Positions 1-9,765 of a stretch of DNA of 64,000 bases are shown piece by piece. Origin of the DNA: Thiotrichales bacterium (GTDB lineage Bacteria > Pseudomonadota > Gammaproteobacteria > HK1); assembly GCA_026709935.1 (NCBI GenBank), contig JAPOSC010000065.1, forward strand, positions 186,001-250,000, read 5' to 3'. Within the stretch, counting starts at the first letter, position 1; every line of letters begins with the position of its first letter. Under the pieces are notes generated by a model. That model was not told the origin of the DNA. It saw only the letters and a program-made list of their open reading frames with translations, and searched no databases. The translations under genes were made by a program, and so were the position numbers.

Positions 1-358
1 CATGAACGTGTTTCACGCCGGCGACGGGAATCTGCACCCCCTCATCCTCTACGACGCGAACGCGCCCGGCGAGCTGGAGCTGGCCGAACGGGTCGGAGCG
101 CAGATCCTGGAGCTCTGCGTCGAGGTCGGCGGGACCATCACCGGCGAGCACGGGGTCGGAGTGGAGAAGATCGATCAGATGTGCGTGCAGTTCGCATCAC
201 CCGAGTTGGTCCAGTTCCAGGCGGTGAAGGCCGCGTTCGATCCGGACGGGCGGCTCAACCCCGGCAAGGCGGTGCCAACCCTGCAACGCTGCGCCGAGTA
301 CGGCGCCATGCACGTGCACGGCGGCAAGCTGCCGTTCGCGGACATCGAGCGGTTCTGA
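1..358 (+). CDS. glcD: Glycolate oxidase FAD subunit GlcD, C-terminal part
   Basis: This is the C-terminal ~118 residues of the FAD-linked glycolate oxidase subunit. The gene is open at the left edge of the window, so no start codon is visible. The segment carries the conserved NVFHAGDGNLHP stretch and GEHGVGVEK, both typical of the FAD oxidase C-terminal (cap) domain, and ends near FDPDGRLNPGKAVP, the usual end of the GlcD/lactate dehydrogenase family. With GlcE and GlcF it oxidises glycolate to glyoxylate at the inner membrane. Unlike most glcDEF operons the next gene does not follow directly: 233 nt separate the stop from the glcE start. Identification is confident from sequence plus context. 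Confidence 0.93.
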   Translation, partial: MNVFHAGDGNLHPLILYDANAPGELELAERVGAQILELCVEVGGTITGEHGVGVEKIDQMCVQFASPELVQFQAVKAAFDPDGRLNPGKAVPTLQRCAEYGAMHVHGGKLPFADIERF

Positions 359-591
359 GTCGTACCGAGCGCCTCTCCGGCGACAATCCAGAGCACCGAG
401 CAAGGGCACGATGTCATGGTCTTCGGAACATCCTCTGCCCGGCGGGGCCATGCCGCATCGTCCGCCCCATTGCCCGCCACGTCGTCCGCCATGTCGTCCG
501 GAAGAATCGCTCGGGGCCCCGCCCGCACGAAATACATCTGCGCCGCCCTGCCGGGTACGACCGGCGACAGTGGACTGACGGACGCAGACCG

Positions 592-1695
592 ATGGATGCC
601 GATCTGAGCGTACAGCTCTGCGAGCGGGTCCGGGCGGCTGCGGCCGACGGGACGCCACTCGCCGTCACCGGCGGCGGGACCAAGGCGTTTCTGGGGCGCG
701 TCACGCAGGCGGAACGCTTCGACGTCGCCGGCCACCGGGGCATCGTCTCCTACGAGCCGACCGAACTCGTGCTTTCCGCCCGCGGCGGCACCCTGCTGGC
801 CGAGGTCGAAGCGGCACTCGCAGAGCGGGGGCAGATGCTTGCGTTCGAGCCGCCCGCGTTCGGGGAGACGGCCACTATCGGTGGCACCGTCGCGGCCGGA
901 CTCTCCGGTCCGGCGCGCCCCTACGCCGGCGCGGCGCGCGACTTCATGCTCGGCACCCGGGTGCTGAACGGCAAGGGCGAGGTGCTGCGCTTCGGCGGCG
1001 AGGTGATGAAGAATGTCGCCGGCTACGACGTATCGCGCCTCATGACCGGCGCCTGCGGTACCCTCGGGGTGCTGCTCGAAGTCTCGCTCAAGGTGCTGCC
1101 GCGTCCGACCGCAGAGCGCACCGTCACCTTCGACACGAGCGCAGCGGAAGCCATCGCGCAGTGCAACGCCTGGGCCGCGAAGCCGCTGCCCCTGACCGGG
1201 GCGTGCCACGACGGGGAGCGGCTCTTCGTGCGGCTCGCGGGGACCAGGAGCGGCGTCGATGCGGCCGCCCGCGAGATCGGCGGTGACTCCGTATCCGACA
1301 CCCCCGATCAGGACCCCGTCGCAGGGAGCAATCGGTGGTGGGCCGCACTGCGCGAGCAGACGCTGCCATTCTTCACCCGGGAGGGGCCACCGTTGTGGCG
1401 TCTCTCGGTACCACCCGGCGCCGCGCCCCTGAACATTGCCGGGGACATCACCGGCGACACCCTCGTCGACTGGGGCGGGGCGCTGCGCTGGCTGCGCACC
1501 GCCGCACCGGCGGTGGAGGTGCGGGCGGCCGCGGAGCGGGCCGGCGGCCACGCGATGCTCTTTCGTGGCGGCGACCGCACTGGCGAGGTGTTCCACCCCC
1601 TTGCTCCGGTCGTCCGCACACTTCACGAGCGCCTCAAGACCGCATTCGATCCGGCCGGTATTTTCAACCCGGGACGAATGTACGAGGGGATCTGA
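592..1695 (+). CDS. glcE: Glycolate oxidase FAD-binding subunit GlcE
   Basis: This 367-residue protein has an N-terminal PCMH-type FAD-binding region (LAVTGGGTKAFLGR at about residues 21-34 and ETATIGGTVAAGLSGPARP near 93-111) and ends with FDPAGIFNPGRMY, as in GlcE. It is the second flavin subunit of glycolate oxidase. I chose the ATG at 592 because its product (MDADLSVQLCERVRAA) begins where family members begin. The frame is open further upstream across the glcD-glcE gap, but that extension is Arg/Pro-rich and looks non-coding. The stop is directly followed by the glcF ATG, so the two are probably translationally coupled. Confidence 0.92.
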   Translation: MDADLSVQLCERVRAAAADGTPLAVTGGGTKAFLGRVTQAERFDVAGHRGIVSYEPTELVLSARGGTLLAEVEAALAERGQMLAFEPPAFGETATIGGTVAAGLSGPARPYAGAARDFMLGTRVLNGKGEVLRFGGEVMKNVAGYDVSRLMTGACGTLGVLLEVSLKVLPRPTAERTVTFDTSAAEAIAQCNAWAAKPLPLTGACHDGERLFVRLAGTRSGVDAAAREIGGDSVSDTPDQDPVAGSNRWWAALREQTLPFFTREGPPLWRLSVPPGAAPLNIAGDITGDTLVDWGGALRWLRTAAPAVEVRAAAERAGGHAMLFRGGDRTGEVFHPLAPVVRTLHERLKTAFDPAGIFNPGRMYEGI

Positions 1696-2916
1696 ATGCA
1701 GACCCGCCTCGCCGACTTCATCCGCGACACGCCCGACGGACAAACCGCGGACGCGATTCTCCGCAAGTGCGTGCACTGCGGGTTCTGCACCGCCACCTGC
1801 CCGACCTACCAGCTTCTCGGCGACGAACTGGACGGGCCGCGCGGGCGCATCTATCTGATCAAGGAACTCCTTGAAGGCGCGGAAGTCACCGCCCGCACCC
1901 GGACGCATCTCGACCGCTGCCTCACCTGTCGCGCCTGCGAGACCACATGTCCGTCCGGCGTGCGCTACGGGCGGCTCGCGGATATCGGACGCCGCCTGGT
2001 GGAGGAGCGGGTCCCGCGCCCCTTCCTGGAGCGCGTCAAGCGCCGCACCCTGCTCGCAGTAATCCCCCATCGCGCACGCTTCGCCCCGCTGCTCGCGATG
2101 GGCCGCCTGGCGCGCCCGTTTCTACCGCGCGCCATCGCCCGCAAGGTACCGCTGCTCGATCCGCCGGGTCGCTGGCCGGCGCCGAGACATGCCCGGCGGA
2201 TGCTCGCGCTCGGCGGCTGCGCCCAGGGTGCCATCGCACCCGGCATCGACACCGCGACAGCGCGGGTCCTCGACCGGCTCGGCATCAGCTACGTGCCGGC
2301 GCCGGCCACCGGCTGCTGCGGCGCGGCGAGCCATCACCTCGGCGCGCACGACGCGGCGCTCGCGATGATGCGCCGGAACATCGACGCGTGGTGGCCGGAG
2401 ATCGAGGCGGGGGCCGAAGCCGTCGTCGTTACCGCGAGCGCGTGCGCGGGCGAGGTCAAGGAGTACGCGGAACTTCTGGAGCACGACCCCACCTACGCCG
2501 ACAAGGCGGCTCGCGTCTCGGCGCTCGCACGGGACTTGAGCGAGGTCATCGCCGCCGAGGACTGCGCCCGCCTCGCGCCGACCCGCGGACCGAAACGGGT
2601 CGCCTTCCATTCCCCGTGCACGCTGCAGCACGGACAGAAGATTCGGGGCGTGGTCGAAGGCATCCTGGAACGCGCCGGCTTCGAGCTCACTGCAGTCGCA
2701 GACGCTCACCTGTGCTGCGGCTCCGCCGGCACCTACTCCATCCTGCAACCGAAACTCTCCCGCGCGCTGCTCACGCGCAAGATAGGGCACCTGGAAGCCG
2801 GCCGCCCGGAGGTCGTCGCCACCGCGAACATCGGCTGCTACGCCCACCTGGGCACCGCCGCCTCGGTGCCGGTCCGGCACTGGATTCAGCTTCTCGATCC
2901 GGGCGACGGGGCGTAG
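1696..2916 (+). CDS. glcF: Glycolate oxidase iron-sulfur subunit GlcF
   Basis: This 406-residue protein has two ferredoxin-type 4Fe-4S motifs near the N-terminus: cysteines 25, 28, 31, 35 (CVHCGFCTATCP) and 75, 78, 81, 85 (CLTCRACETTCP). Two CCG-type motifs follow in the C-terminal half (GCCGAASHH and LCCGSAGTY), typical of heterodisulfide-reductase-like electron-transfer subunits. It passes electrons from the GlcD/GlcE flavins to the membrane quinone pool. The ATG abuts the glcE stop with no gap. It ends 26 nt before the convergent FecR gene, leaving room for only a very short terminator. Confidence 0.95.
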   Translation: MQTRLADFIRDTPDGQTADAILRKCVHCGFCTATCPTYQLLGDELDGPRGRIYLIKELLEGAEVTARTRTHLDRCLTCRACETTCPSGVRYGRLADIGRRLVEERVPRPFLERVKRRTLLAVIPHRARFAPLLAMGRLARPFLPRAIARKVPLLDPPGRWPAPRHARRMLALGGCAQGAIAPGIDTATARVLDRLGISYVPAPATGCCGAASHHLGAHDAALAMMRRNIDAWWPEIEAGAEAVVVTASACAGEVKEYAELLEHDPTYADKAARVSALARDLSEVIAAEDCARLAPTRGPKRVAFHSPCTLQHGQKIRGVVEGILERAGFELTAVADAHLCCGSAGTYSILQPKLSRALLTRKIGHLEAGRPEVVATANIGCYAHLGTAASVPVRHWIQLLDPGDGA

Positions 2917-2942
2917 CGGCATTCGGTCACAACGGAGGGAGA

Positions 2943-4430
2943 CTACATACGGCAGGACATCGCGTCTTCGCCTTCCGGCGATGGAAGATTGCTCTGTACC
3001 ACGGACCCATCTTCACCAACCACCACATCCGGGTTGACGTTGTAGGGATCGTCCGTCACGAACGCCGGTGTGCCCCCTGCGAGTCTGGTCGGTTCACCGG
3101 CACCCAGCAGGCCCGCATCGCCCTCGCCAAGATCGACGACGACATCCGGATCAGAGGTTGAAGTCGCGGTCACGCTACCGTCGTACACCGCCACCGCGAG
3201 ATCTCCCTCCTGCACCGGCCGGGAGCTGTCACGGAGCAGATTCGGCTGCACCTCGATATCCTCGGGGACGGGCGCCCGCCGGAGAAACGCGCGGATCGCC
3301 GCCGGCAGGGGCACGTCGGTACGTGGCCGGGCCAGCTCGGAAGCGATGAACGCGGTAGTGCCAGCGGCGAACTCGAAGGCCCCCGCTGCGGACTCCGACG
3401 CCACCCGCCCGAAACGCACGATCACGAACAGTCCGTCCGGCCCCGCCTGTGCGTAGGCGCTCGGGAAGGCGCCCTCGATCAGGGTCGCCAGCATGCGCGC
3501 GGCCGGGATGGCCGGGCTCAGGGAAGCATGCCCGTCCTGCGCGCAGACGCTGGTACATACGACATCGAAACGGGTTCCTCGGGTACTGATAGTCGCCACC
3601 GGAGTTGCGATCTGGTAAGCCTCGGGCCGCATGTTGGAAATGATTCCGGCGACGACCCGAATCCCGCCCTGGAGCAGTCGCATCAGCGCACTTCCGCCCT
3701 CCGGCGACTCCACGTCGTACTCGTGTCGACTGATGCGAAACTGCGTGTTCTCCAGCAACGTGATTCGACTCTCGTCACGAAACGCGATGACCACGAAGGA
3801 ATCCGAGCCGGTCTCCAGCGTATCGCCCTGGAATACCCCAACACCCGCCGACAGCGTTCTCTCCTTGTTGAACAGCGACACCGCGGTCGCCTCTCCCTTG
3901 ACGAATGCCACCCGCCCGACGATATCCGGCCCTCCTCCGGAATCCTCGCCCAGCGCTTCGGCCTCCTCCTCGCAGTCGCGCTCACACAGCCGGGCACTGA
4001 AATCGGTCCCGGCAATCCCGACCGTTGCCACTGGAGTACGCAGTTCGAAGGCATCCGGCGCGCGGCCGGCCACCGTGCCCGTCACCGTGCGAAGTCCGCC
4101 CTTGAACAGGTTGAAACGCACCCGCTCCACGTCCTCGGCGTCGACGTACTCGTCAAATCGGAACACGGAATTCGGCCGCAGCGTCAACCTGGTGCCGTCG
4201 TTGAGCTCGACGATCGCAAAGCTGCCCTTGCCCGCAGTCAGCACGTCCCGCTCGTACACCGGCGTACCGTGGCCGACGAGACGGATATCGCTCTCGAGCG
4301 ACGCCGTGACCGCCCCTTGCGCAAACACCGTAGTGCCGATGGGCTGCTTCGCCATTGCCCGGGGCGAAATCACGAACAGGGCCACCAGCAGGATCAACAC
4401 CGTGCTCAGACATCGTTCGGGGACACTCAT
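2943..4430 (-). CDS. Secreted protein with two FecR domains
   Basis: This 495-residue protein has an N-terminal signal peptide (hydrophobic LILLVALFVISPRAMA, cleavage likely before KQP near residue 28). Two FecR-type domains follow, at about residues 50-150 and 190-300. Each has the FecR pattern of a loaded-spring opening (DVLTAGKGSFAIVELNDGT; DTLETGSDSFVVIAFRDES), an R-x-T-L-x-x-N-x-x-F-R core, and an ATPVATI/GI-G-T strand (TPVATVGIAGTDF; TPVATISTRGTRF). Here the domains are exported rather than attached to an anti-sigma transmembrane helix, so this is not a classical FecR regulator. It is the last gene of the tpsA-tpsB-fecR operon (22 nt after tpsB), suggesting a periplasmic or surface role in the secretion module. 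Its exact function is unknown. Confidence 0.8.
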   Translation of the reverse strand: MSVPERCLSTVLILLVALFVISPRAMAKQPIGTTVFAQGAVTASLESDIRLVGHGTPVYERDVLTAGKGSFAIVELNDGTRLTLRPNSVFRFDEYVDAEDVERVRFNLFKGGLRTVTGTVAGRAPDAFELRTPVATVGIAGTDFSARLCERDCEEEAEALGEDSGGGPDIVGRVAFVKGEATAVSLFNKERTLSAGVGVFQGDTLETGSDSFVVIAFRDESRITLLENTQFRISRHEYDVESPEGGSALMRLLQGGIRVVAGIISNMRPEAYQIATPVATISTRGTRFDVVCTSVCAQDGHASLSPAIPAARMLATLIEGAFPSAYAQAGPDGLFVIVRFGRVASESAAGAFEFAAGTTAFIASELARPRTDVPLPAAIRAFLRRAPVPEDIEVQPNLLRDSSRPVQEGDLAVAVYDGSVTATSTSDPDVVVDLGEGDAGLLGAGEPTRLAGGTPAFVTDDPYNVNPDVVVGEDGSVVQSNLPSPEGEDAMSCRM

Positions 4431-4452
4431 TTCGATTCAGCCCCGGCTGGTC

Positions 4453-6036
4453 TCAGTACTGCACCACAAGATTCAGATGGCCGCGTACGCCACTTTCGCG
4501 GGTGATGGCCCCGTTGACGATCGCACCGAAATCAAGCGTCAGCGCCGCATGCTCTTTCCAGTTCCACCGCATCCCGGCTCCGACGCTGACCAGGTTCTCC
4601 CGAGGGACGAGACCGCCGGCAGGTTCGTTGACCACGCGACCGGCATCGGCAAAGAATACGAAACGCGTCCCCCCGTCGGACAGGGCGGGAGTCCACAGTT
4701 CCAGACTCCCGCGCACCCCGTCGTCTCCGGCAACCTCGCGCTCGGAGAATCCACGCACCGAGCCGGCGCCGCCAAGCCCGAACTGCTCACCGGCGATCAG
4801 CGGCTCGTTGGCCTTCTGAACTTCGAACAGCGCGCGACCGGACCACTGTGCCGGCAGCGGCCAGAAAATCGTCGCGCTCCCACGCAGAACATCCCAGCCG
4901 GCCTTCGCTCCGGCGCGGTTGCTGCCGTAGACGCTGTCGTCGTTGTCGACTCCACTCTCGATATTGCGCGCAAATCGCACCCGGAAATCGGCGCCCCAGT
5001 CGACGCCGGCGTACTCCGCGCCGTAGGTGAGTGTCAGCGGGAAGCTGCGTACCGGTGGCGGCGCGACATCCACCTCGCTGCCTGCAAGCACCAATCGGTT
5101 TTCGAATCGACGATCGTCGATTCCGATGGACAGGCGATGACTCAGGTTCCCGCTGCGTCGCAGCTCCTGCGCGTAGGCGACCCCCGCGAACGCCCCCGCA
5201 CCGCTCACGTCGAGTACGTCCAGCACCCGGCCCGAATCGGCATCGGAGCGCACGTAGTACGCCGACAGCATCCCACCGAGGCCGTAGACCGGAAGGCCGT
5301 AACCGACCGCCCACTGCGCTATCTGGCCGGTGTGGCCGGGAGATGTGGTATAGCTCGCGTTCACGCTGTGGTCACGGTCGAAGAGGTTGCCCGCGTTCGC
5401 TCCGACCGACCAGCGAAACCGTCCACTGGAAGCGTCGCCGGTGTTGTCCAGACCGCTCCACAGAAGCCAGGGACGACGGTCCTCTACCTCCAGCCTCGCA
5501 TCCAGCCCTGCGATGCTGTCTTCGCTCTCCCGGAACGTCAGGTTCGTGGTCTTCCACGGCAGGCGATTCGCGACCGCCAGGTTGCGGGCAATCGCATCGG
5601 TGTCCGGCGTCTTCCCCTCGCGCAACGCCGGCACGCTGCGCCGTACGTTCGCCTCGGAGTGGTGGGATGCACCTTCGACCTCCACGCGCTCCACCTCGAA
5701 CACCATCAGACGCAGCACGACTTCACCGTCGTCCAGGGTCTGGGGCGGGAGCATCACTCGCTGGAACGGGATTCCCGCTGCCTGAATGGCGCGCTCAAGC
5801 GCATCCGCCGCGGCCAGGAGGCCGTCCACGCCCGCGTGTTCTCCGGTGAACGGCTGGAGCACCTCACGCGTTCGCACTTCCGACAGGGGACTGTCTCCCT
5901 CCACCACGAACCGTTCGACTTCGAAACGCACCACCGGGGTCTGGGCGTGTGCCGCAGTCAGCGTCACCGCGGCCAGCAGGACGGCCGCCGCGCAACCGCC
6001 GACCCACCCGCCGGGCATGGTGGGCGCTCTGTTCAC
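4453..6036 (-). CDS. TpsB outer-membrane transporter (ShlB/FhaC/HecB family)
   Basis: This 527-residue protein is the outer-membrane pore of a two-partner secretion system. A signal peptide (AAAVLLAAVTLTAAHAQ) is followed by two POTRA-like regions (about 35-110 and 115-185) and a 16-strand-type beta-barrel to the end. The barrel contains the Omp85/TpsB signature GSVRGF, equivalent to VRGYxx of FhaC. The C-terminus is ...VVQY, an aromatic end recognised by the Bam machinery. The start at 6036 is GTG; an ATG at 6018 would also leave a usable signal peptide. It lies 21 nt downstream of the tpsA stop, the usual tpsA-tpsB order for a cognate pair. Confidence 0.9.
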   Translation of the reverse strand: MNRAPTMPGGWVGGCAAAVLLAAVTLTAAHAQTPVVRFEVERFVVEGDSPLSEVRTREVLQPFTGEHAGVDGLLAAADALERAIQAAGIPFQRVMLPPQTLDDGEVVLRLMVFEVERVEVEGASHHSEANVRRSVPALREGKTPDTDAIARNLAVANRLPWKTTNLTFRESEDSIAGLDARLEVEDRRPWLLWSGLDNTGDASSGRFRWSVGANAGNLFDRDHSVNASYTTSPGHTGQIAQWAVGYGLPVYGLGGMLSAYYVRSDADSGRVLDVLDVSGAGAFAGVAYAQELRRSGNLSHRLSIGIDDRRFENRLVLAGSEVDVAPPPVRSFPLTLTYGAEYAGVDWGADFRVRFARNIESGVDNDDSVYGSNRAGAKAGWDVLRGSATIFWPLPAQWSGRALFEVQKANEPLIAGEQFGLGGAGSVRGFSEREVAGDDGVRGSLELWTPALSDGGTRFVFFADAGRVVNEPAGGLVPRENLVSVGAGMRWNWKEHAALTLDFGAIVNGAITRESGVRGHLNLVVQY

Positions 6037-6057
6037 CGGCGTTTCACGAGGCAGTGG

Positions 6058-9000
6058 TCATGACGGACACATCTGTAGCTCTTCCTGCTCTTCCTCACCT
6101 TCGTCGGCTTCGGCGCTGTCGGACTCGGTGCTCGACTCGCCGTCATCGTCGTCCTCATAAGGAAGGATTTCGCCGACGATCTCGTTGATTTCCTGCTGCG
6201 CAAGTTCCGAAACCGAGAGGTTCGTGAACCCGTTGGGGCCTACGACGAGCTCACCGAACTGGGCAGAAGCACCGTTGTGAACCTCCACCACACCTCGCGC
6301 CTCGTCGTCGCCCACCACTAGGCGATTGCCATCCCCAGACACTATGATCATCGAGCCCCGACCGGTTGCGATGATCTCTCCGTTGGCGGCAGGCCCGGCA
6401 TTGCCGACGATGAGACGTGCCCGCTCGCCGGAAACCTCGATCCGGCCACCGGAATGGATATTCACGGTGCTGGACTGGTTGATGGAATCGATATCCGAGT
6501 CAGGGAATTCGGGATTGAACGTATCCCTGGAGATATCCGCCAAGGCTCTCTCGCCCTGCAACAGCAACCTGCCGCCGTTCCGAATGGTGGTAATGCCACG
6601 CCCTCGTCGTCCCAACGCGACCGACGGGCCATTCTCACCCCCGGGAGAATTCTCGATGACTTCGAGATTTGATCCTTCACCGTCGATCAGCAGCGTGCCG
6701 ACGCTGCCCTTGTTGCGTGCGAGGTGGAAGAACGGGCCGGACGTGTCGTCCGTATCGAGAACCCGAAGCAAACCACCCTCCAGGATTTCGAGACGACCGT
6801 TCGAGCCATCATTGCGCGCCACGCGGGCGAAGCCTCCCTCGGAGGGAAAGTCAGGATCCCTTCCGTTGGCCGGCCAGACGATCACCCGAGAGCGCGTTCC
6901 ATCCGCAGCGACGCCGCGGATGACCGCTCTGCCCACACCCCACCATGCGAGGTGAAACTTGCGGGTATCGACAAGGCCGCCGTCAAGCACCTGAATAGTT
7001 CCTGTTCCATAGTTTCCGACAAAGACTTCGTTGTTGTCTCCGACGGTGGTGAGTGACGAACCGGAGCCGGTGACAGTCACCGTTCCGTGCCCGCTTGCAC
7101 CATGTCCGACAATGACTCTTTCGGTCGAAACATCGGCATCGCTCGCGGTGGTCAATTCACCGACGCCATCGTCACCCACCGTGATTGCGCTTTCCGGTCC
7201 TTCAGTGGCGAGCGCCGACCCCGAACCGGTCACGGTCACGGTACCGCGTGAATCCGGGTGGACACCGATGAGCATCAATCCAGTGGAGACCTTGGCGCCA
7301 CCAAGGATCGAGAGAATTCCCATGCCTTGCTCCCCGACAAAGAAATGGGGATTGGACCCCAGTGCGGTAAGCAACGAACCCGAGCCAGTCACCGTCACAA
7401 CCCCACTTCCGCCTGCACCGAACCCGGCCTTGACGGACGACCCGATCACCTCGGCCCCCGCCTCAATAGTCAGCGTGCCGCTCCCACCATCGAAGCCGAG
7501 AACGATGGCGCCTCCGTCCGTGCCGTCGACGGTGAGAGTCGAGCTGGAATCGGTGACGGTAACCGTCCCCGCCGAACCCGATCCATCCCCGATTCCGACT
7601 CCTCTGGCCGTGGTCATAACGCCGCCATCCGCGATGGTCAGGATGCCGGTGCCGCCATTCTGAGCGACGTTGAACCATGAGGTAGCGTCGATGCTGGCAC
7701 CGTCCCGCACGGTCAGCGCACCCGAGTCGCCCACACCGCTGCTGATGGCGACATGCCGGGAATTCTCCTGCCAACGGACGCCATCTAAAGTCATGGTCGC
7801 GCCATTTTGAACGTGCAGATAGTCCGCATCGGTCGTCAACGAGCCGCCATGCAAAATGACATCGGCGTTGAATTCGATGCCATGGACATCAATATCTCCG
7901 GCGTCGAGCACGAGATGGAGCTCGGCACCGCCCCCTGCGTCGGTGATTGGCCGGTTGACATTGATTCCCCCATGGGCGTCTAGAATCAGGGTGTTGGTGC
8001 CGACCGTGCGCTCAATGTCGAACGGTGCGTTCAGGGTGATATAGCCGCCCTGGCTACTCTCACCACTCTCGGTGGTCTGCACCGCCACCCTCTGCCCCCC
8101 CGACAGCGCGGCGATGATGAGGTCGATGCCGAGCTGTGCCCCGTCGTCCGTGCTGGTGAACGGGTCGGCGTCGTCCACATTGAGAGCGCCGCCACCCGGC
8201 ACGATCTCGATGTCGTTCGGATCGATGAGCCACTCCCCGCCACCGCCATTAAGCGCGGAGATGTCCGGCACCTGCACGATCACGAATGTATCGAGGCCAG
8301 ATGTCTCCACGAATCCACCATCCCCACCATACGGGCCACCCCGCGCGCTCAGCCGGCCCTGCACGTTGGCAAAGTCTTCGGCGAACACCACCACCGCGCC
8401 GCCATCGCCGTCATCGAGCGCATCGGCCGCTACCGTGGAATCCGCCGAGACCCAAGTGGATTCCGCGGTCGGCACCGATCCCTTGCCTCTCACGTCGCCG
8501 CCCACCAGCACCCTGCCGCCTCCGCCGGGGCCGGAGGCGTCGACCCGCGCACCAGCAAGACCCACCCGGTGGCCGAGCAGCCGGACGGTGCCGCCACGCC
8601 CTTCGCTCGCCCGCGCCGACACCTCGCCCGAGACCGACGTGGTCCCGGTCTCGCTCTCGATGTGCACCTTGCCGCTCGACGACCCTTCGGCCGCAACCCG
8701 ACCGCCCGTTTCCAGAGTGATGTCGCTCCGAGCGACGAGGCGGACGATGCCATCGTCGTCGACCGTGACCGCATTCGCTTCCACCGTTCCCGAACTGCGG
8801 ATCGTGCCCGCAAGCACTCCCGCCGCTCCCCGCTCGGCGATGAGGTCGCCCAGGTTCAGCACCTCGTCCTCCGGCGCCTGCACCTCCACCCGCACCCCGT
8901 CGAGATCGAGACTGGTCAGCGTGGCCCTGCGCCCGGCCGCGAGCACCAGGTCGCCGCCGTCAGTGCGGACGACGCCGCTGTTCTCGATGCTCGGGGCAAG

Positions 9001-9525
9001 CAGGAACACGCCTTCCGCCCCGGCCTCGATACGACCCCGATTGACGACACGCCCGGCGTCCGGACCACCCTCGAACCGGTAACGTCCGGCGAGGAAGTCC
9101 GCGTCGGTGATGCCGAGCGTCGAGGCCACCAGCCCTGCGGTATCGACCACCGCATCCCGGCCGAAGACGATCCCGTGGGGGTTGATCAGAAACACCCGTC
9201 CGTTGGACTGGAGCCGACCGAGGATGGCTGAAGGGTCGGGCCCGGTGACCCGGTTGAGCACCGCGTCCGTGGCCGAGGGCTGGATGAAGCGGGTGAGCTC
9301 CCCACGGCCGATGGAGAAACCCTGCCAGTTGACGACGGTACCGGCCGCAGTGGTGACGTTCAGCGTATGCGCATCGGGGCGGAGGAATTGCGCGCTGCCC
9401 TGGACCACGGTGGGTCCGGTGGGGTTGGCATGGGCAGCGACGCCGGAAAGCGCACCGCAGAGAAGGCCGGCGAGCAGTCGGCCGAACTCGGACTTCCGCC
9501 GTCGAAGTATATCCCTCAGGCTCAT
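6058..9525 (-). CDS. TpsA exoprotein, filamentous-haemagglutinin family
   Basis: This 1155-residue secreted protein starts MSLRDILRRRKSEFG, then a signal peptide (LLAGLLCGALSGVAAHA). Directly after is the TPS domain that TpsB recognises: VNWQGFSIGRGE, FIQPSATDAVLNRVTG, and NGRVFLINPHGIVFG, the FHA-family NPxG signature, at about residues 65-130. A long beta-helix passenger follows, rich in G-T-V/L-T-V/I strands and including a ~53-residue repeat near residues 650-870. The C-terminus is strongly acidic (about 35 residues of D/E/S/G) and ends MCPS with a single Cys. I chose the ATG at 9525 because the signal peptide starts there; the frame stays open upstream without signal-like sequence. The likely role is adhesion or surface structure. 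Confidence 0.88.
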   Translation of the reverse strand: MSLRDILRRRKSEFGRLLAGLLCGALSGVAAHANPTGPTVVQGSAQFLRPDAHTLNVTTAAGTVVNWQGFSIGRGELTRFIQPSATDAVLNRVTGPDPSAILGRLQSNGRVFLINPHGIVFGRDAVVDTAGLVASTLGITDADFLAGRYRFEGGPDAGRVVNRGRIEAGAEGVFLLAPSIENSGVVRTDGGDLVLAAGRRATLTSLDLDGVRVEVQAPEDEVLNLGDLIAERGAAGVLAGTIRSSGTVEANAVTVDDDGIVRLVARSDITLETGGRVAAEGSSSGKVHIESETGTTSVSGEVSARASEGRGGTVRLLGHRVGLAGARVDASGPGGGGRVLVGGDVRGKGSVPTAESTWVSADSTVAADALDDGDGGAVVVFAEDFANVQGRLSARGGPYGGDGGFVETSGLDTFVIVQVPDISALNGGGGEWLIDPNDIEIVPGGGALNVDDADPFTSTDDGAQLGIDLIIAALSGGQRVAVQTTESGESSQGGYITLNAPFDIERTVGTNTLILDAHGGINVNRPITDAGGGAELHLVLDAGDIDVHGIEFNADVILHGGSLTTDADYLHVQNGATMTLDGVRWQENSRHVAISSGVGDSGALTVRDGASIDATSWFNVAQNGGTGILTIADGGVMTTARGVGIGDGSGSAGTVTVTDSSSTLTVDGTDGGAIVLGFDGGSGTLTIEAGAEVIGSSVKAGFGAGGSGVVTVTGSGSLLTALGSNPHFFVGEQGMGILSILGGAKVSTGLMLIGVHPDSRGTVTVTGSGSALATEGPESAITVGDDGVGELTTASDADVSTERVIVGHGASGHGTVTVTGSGSSLTTVGDNNEVFVGNYGTGTIQVLDGGLVDTRKFHLAWWGVGRAVIRGVAADGTRSRVIVWPANGRDPDFPSEGGFARVARNDGSNGRLEILEGGLLRVLDTDDTSGPFFHLARNKGSVGTLLIDGEGSNLEVIENSPGGENGPSVALGRRGRGITTIRNGGRLLLQGERALADISRDTFNPEFPDSDIDSINQSSTVNIHSGGRIEVSGERARLIVGNAGPAANGEIIATGRGSMIIVSGDGNRLVVGDDEARGVVEVHNGASAQFGELVVGPNGFTNLSVSELAQQEINEIVGEILPYEDDDDGESSTESDSAEADEGEEEQEELQMCPS
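6921..7573 (-). repeat. ~159-bp (53-residue) repeats in the TpsA passenger
   Basis: Within tpsA a unit of about 53 codons recurs at least four times, each opening with TVTVT and G/S-rich residues (VTVTDSSS, VTVTGSGS three times). Two successive spacings measured on the protein are both 53 residues. Corresponding DNA motifs lie near 7560, 7400, 7240 and 7080. The units are diverged, not identical, as expected of beta-helix coils in adhesins. Boundaries are approximate. Confidence 0.7.
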
Positions 9526-9765
9526 GGAGACGGGATTCCAGCGACAAAGCTTCCATGACTTACTATCGGATCGATTCGGGAAAGGCAAGCATCGCTCGCC
9601 CAATAGCTCGCCCGCGCGCGGGGCCCTTTCGCGCCAGCGGCGAGGCGATGACTGCGTGATGGAGTCGGCCGGTTCGTTGCCGCCGATCGGACCCGGGTGC
9701 CTGGCGGCAACTTCGGATGGGTCCGGCCCGGCATGAGTCCCCCCGGCTCCGGTAGCATCGCGCTC

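Noticed and set aside
175-2070. Very long open frame on the minus strand opposite glcD-glcF
   Set aside because: Long antisense frames are common in GC-rich genes; the translation is Arg/Gly/His-rich without domains, while the plus strand holds clear glc genes.
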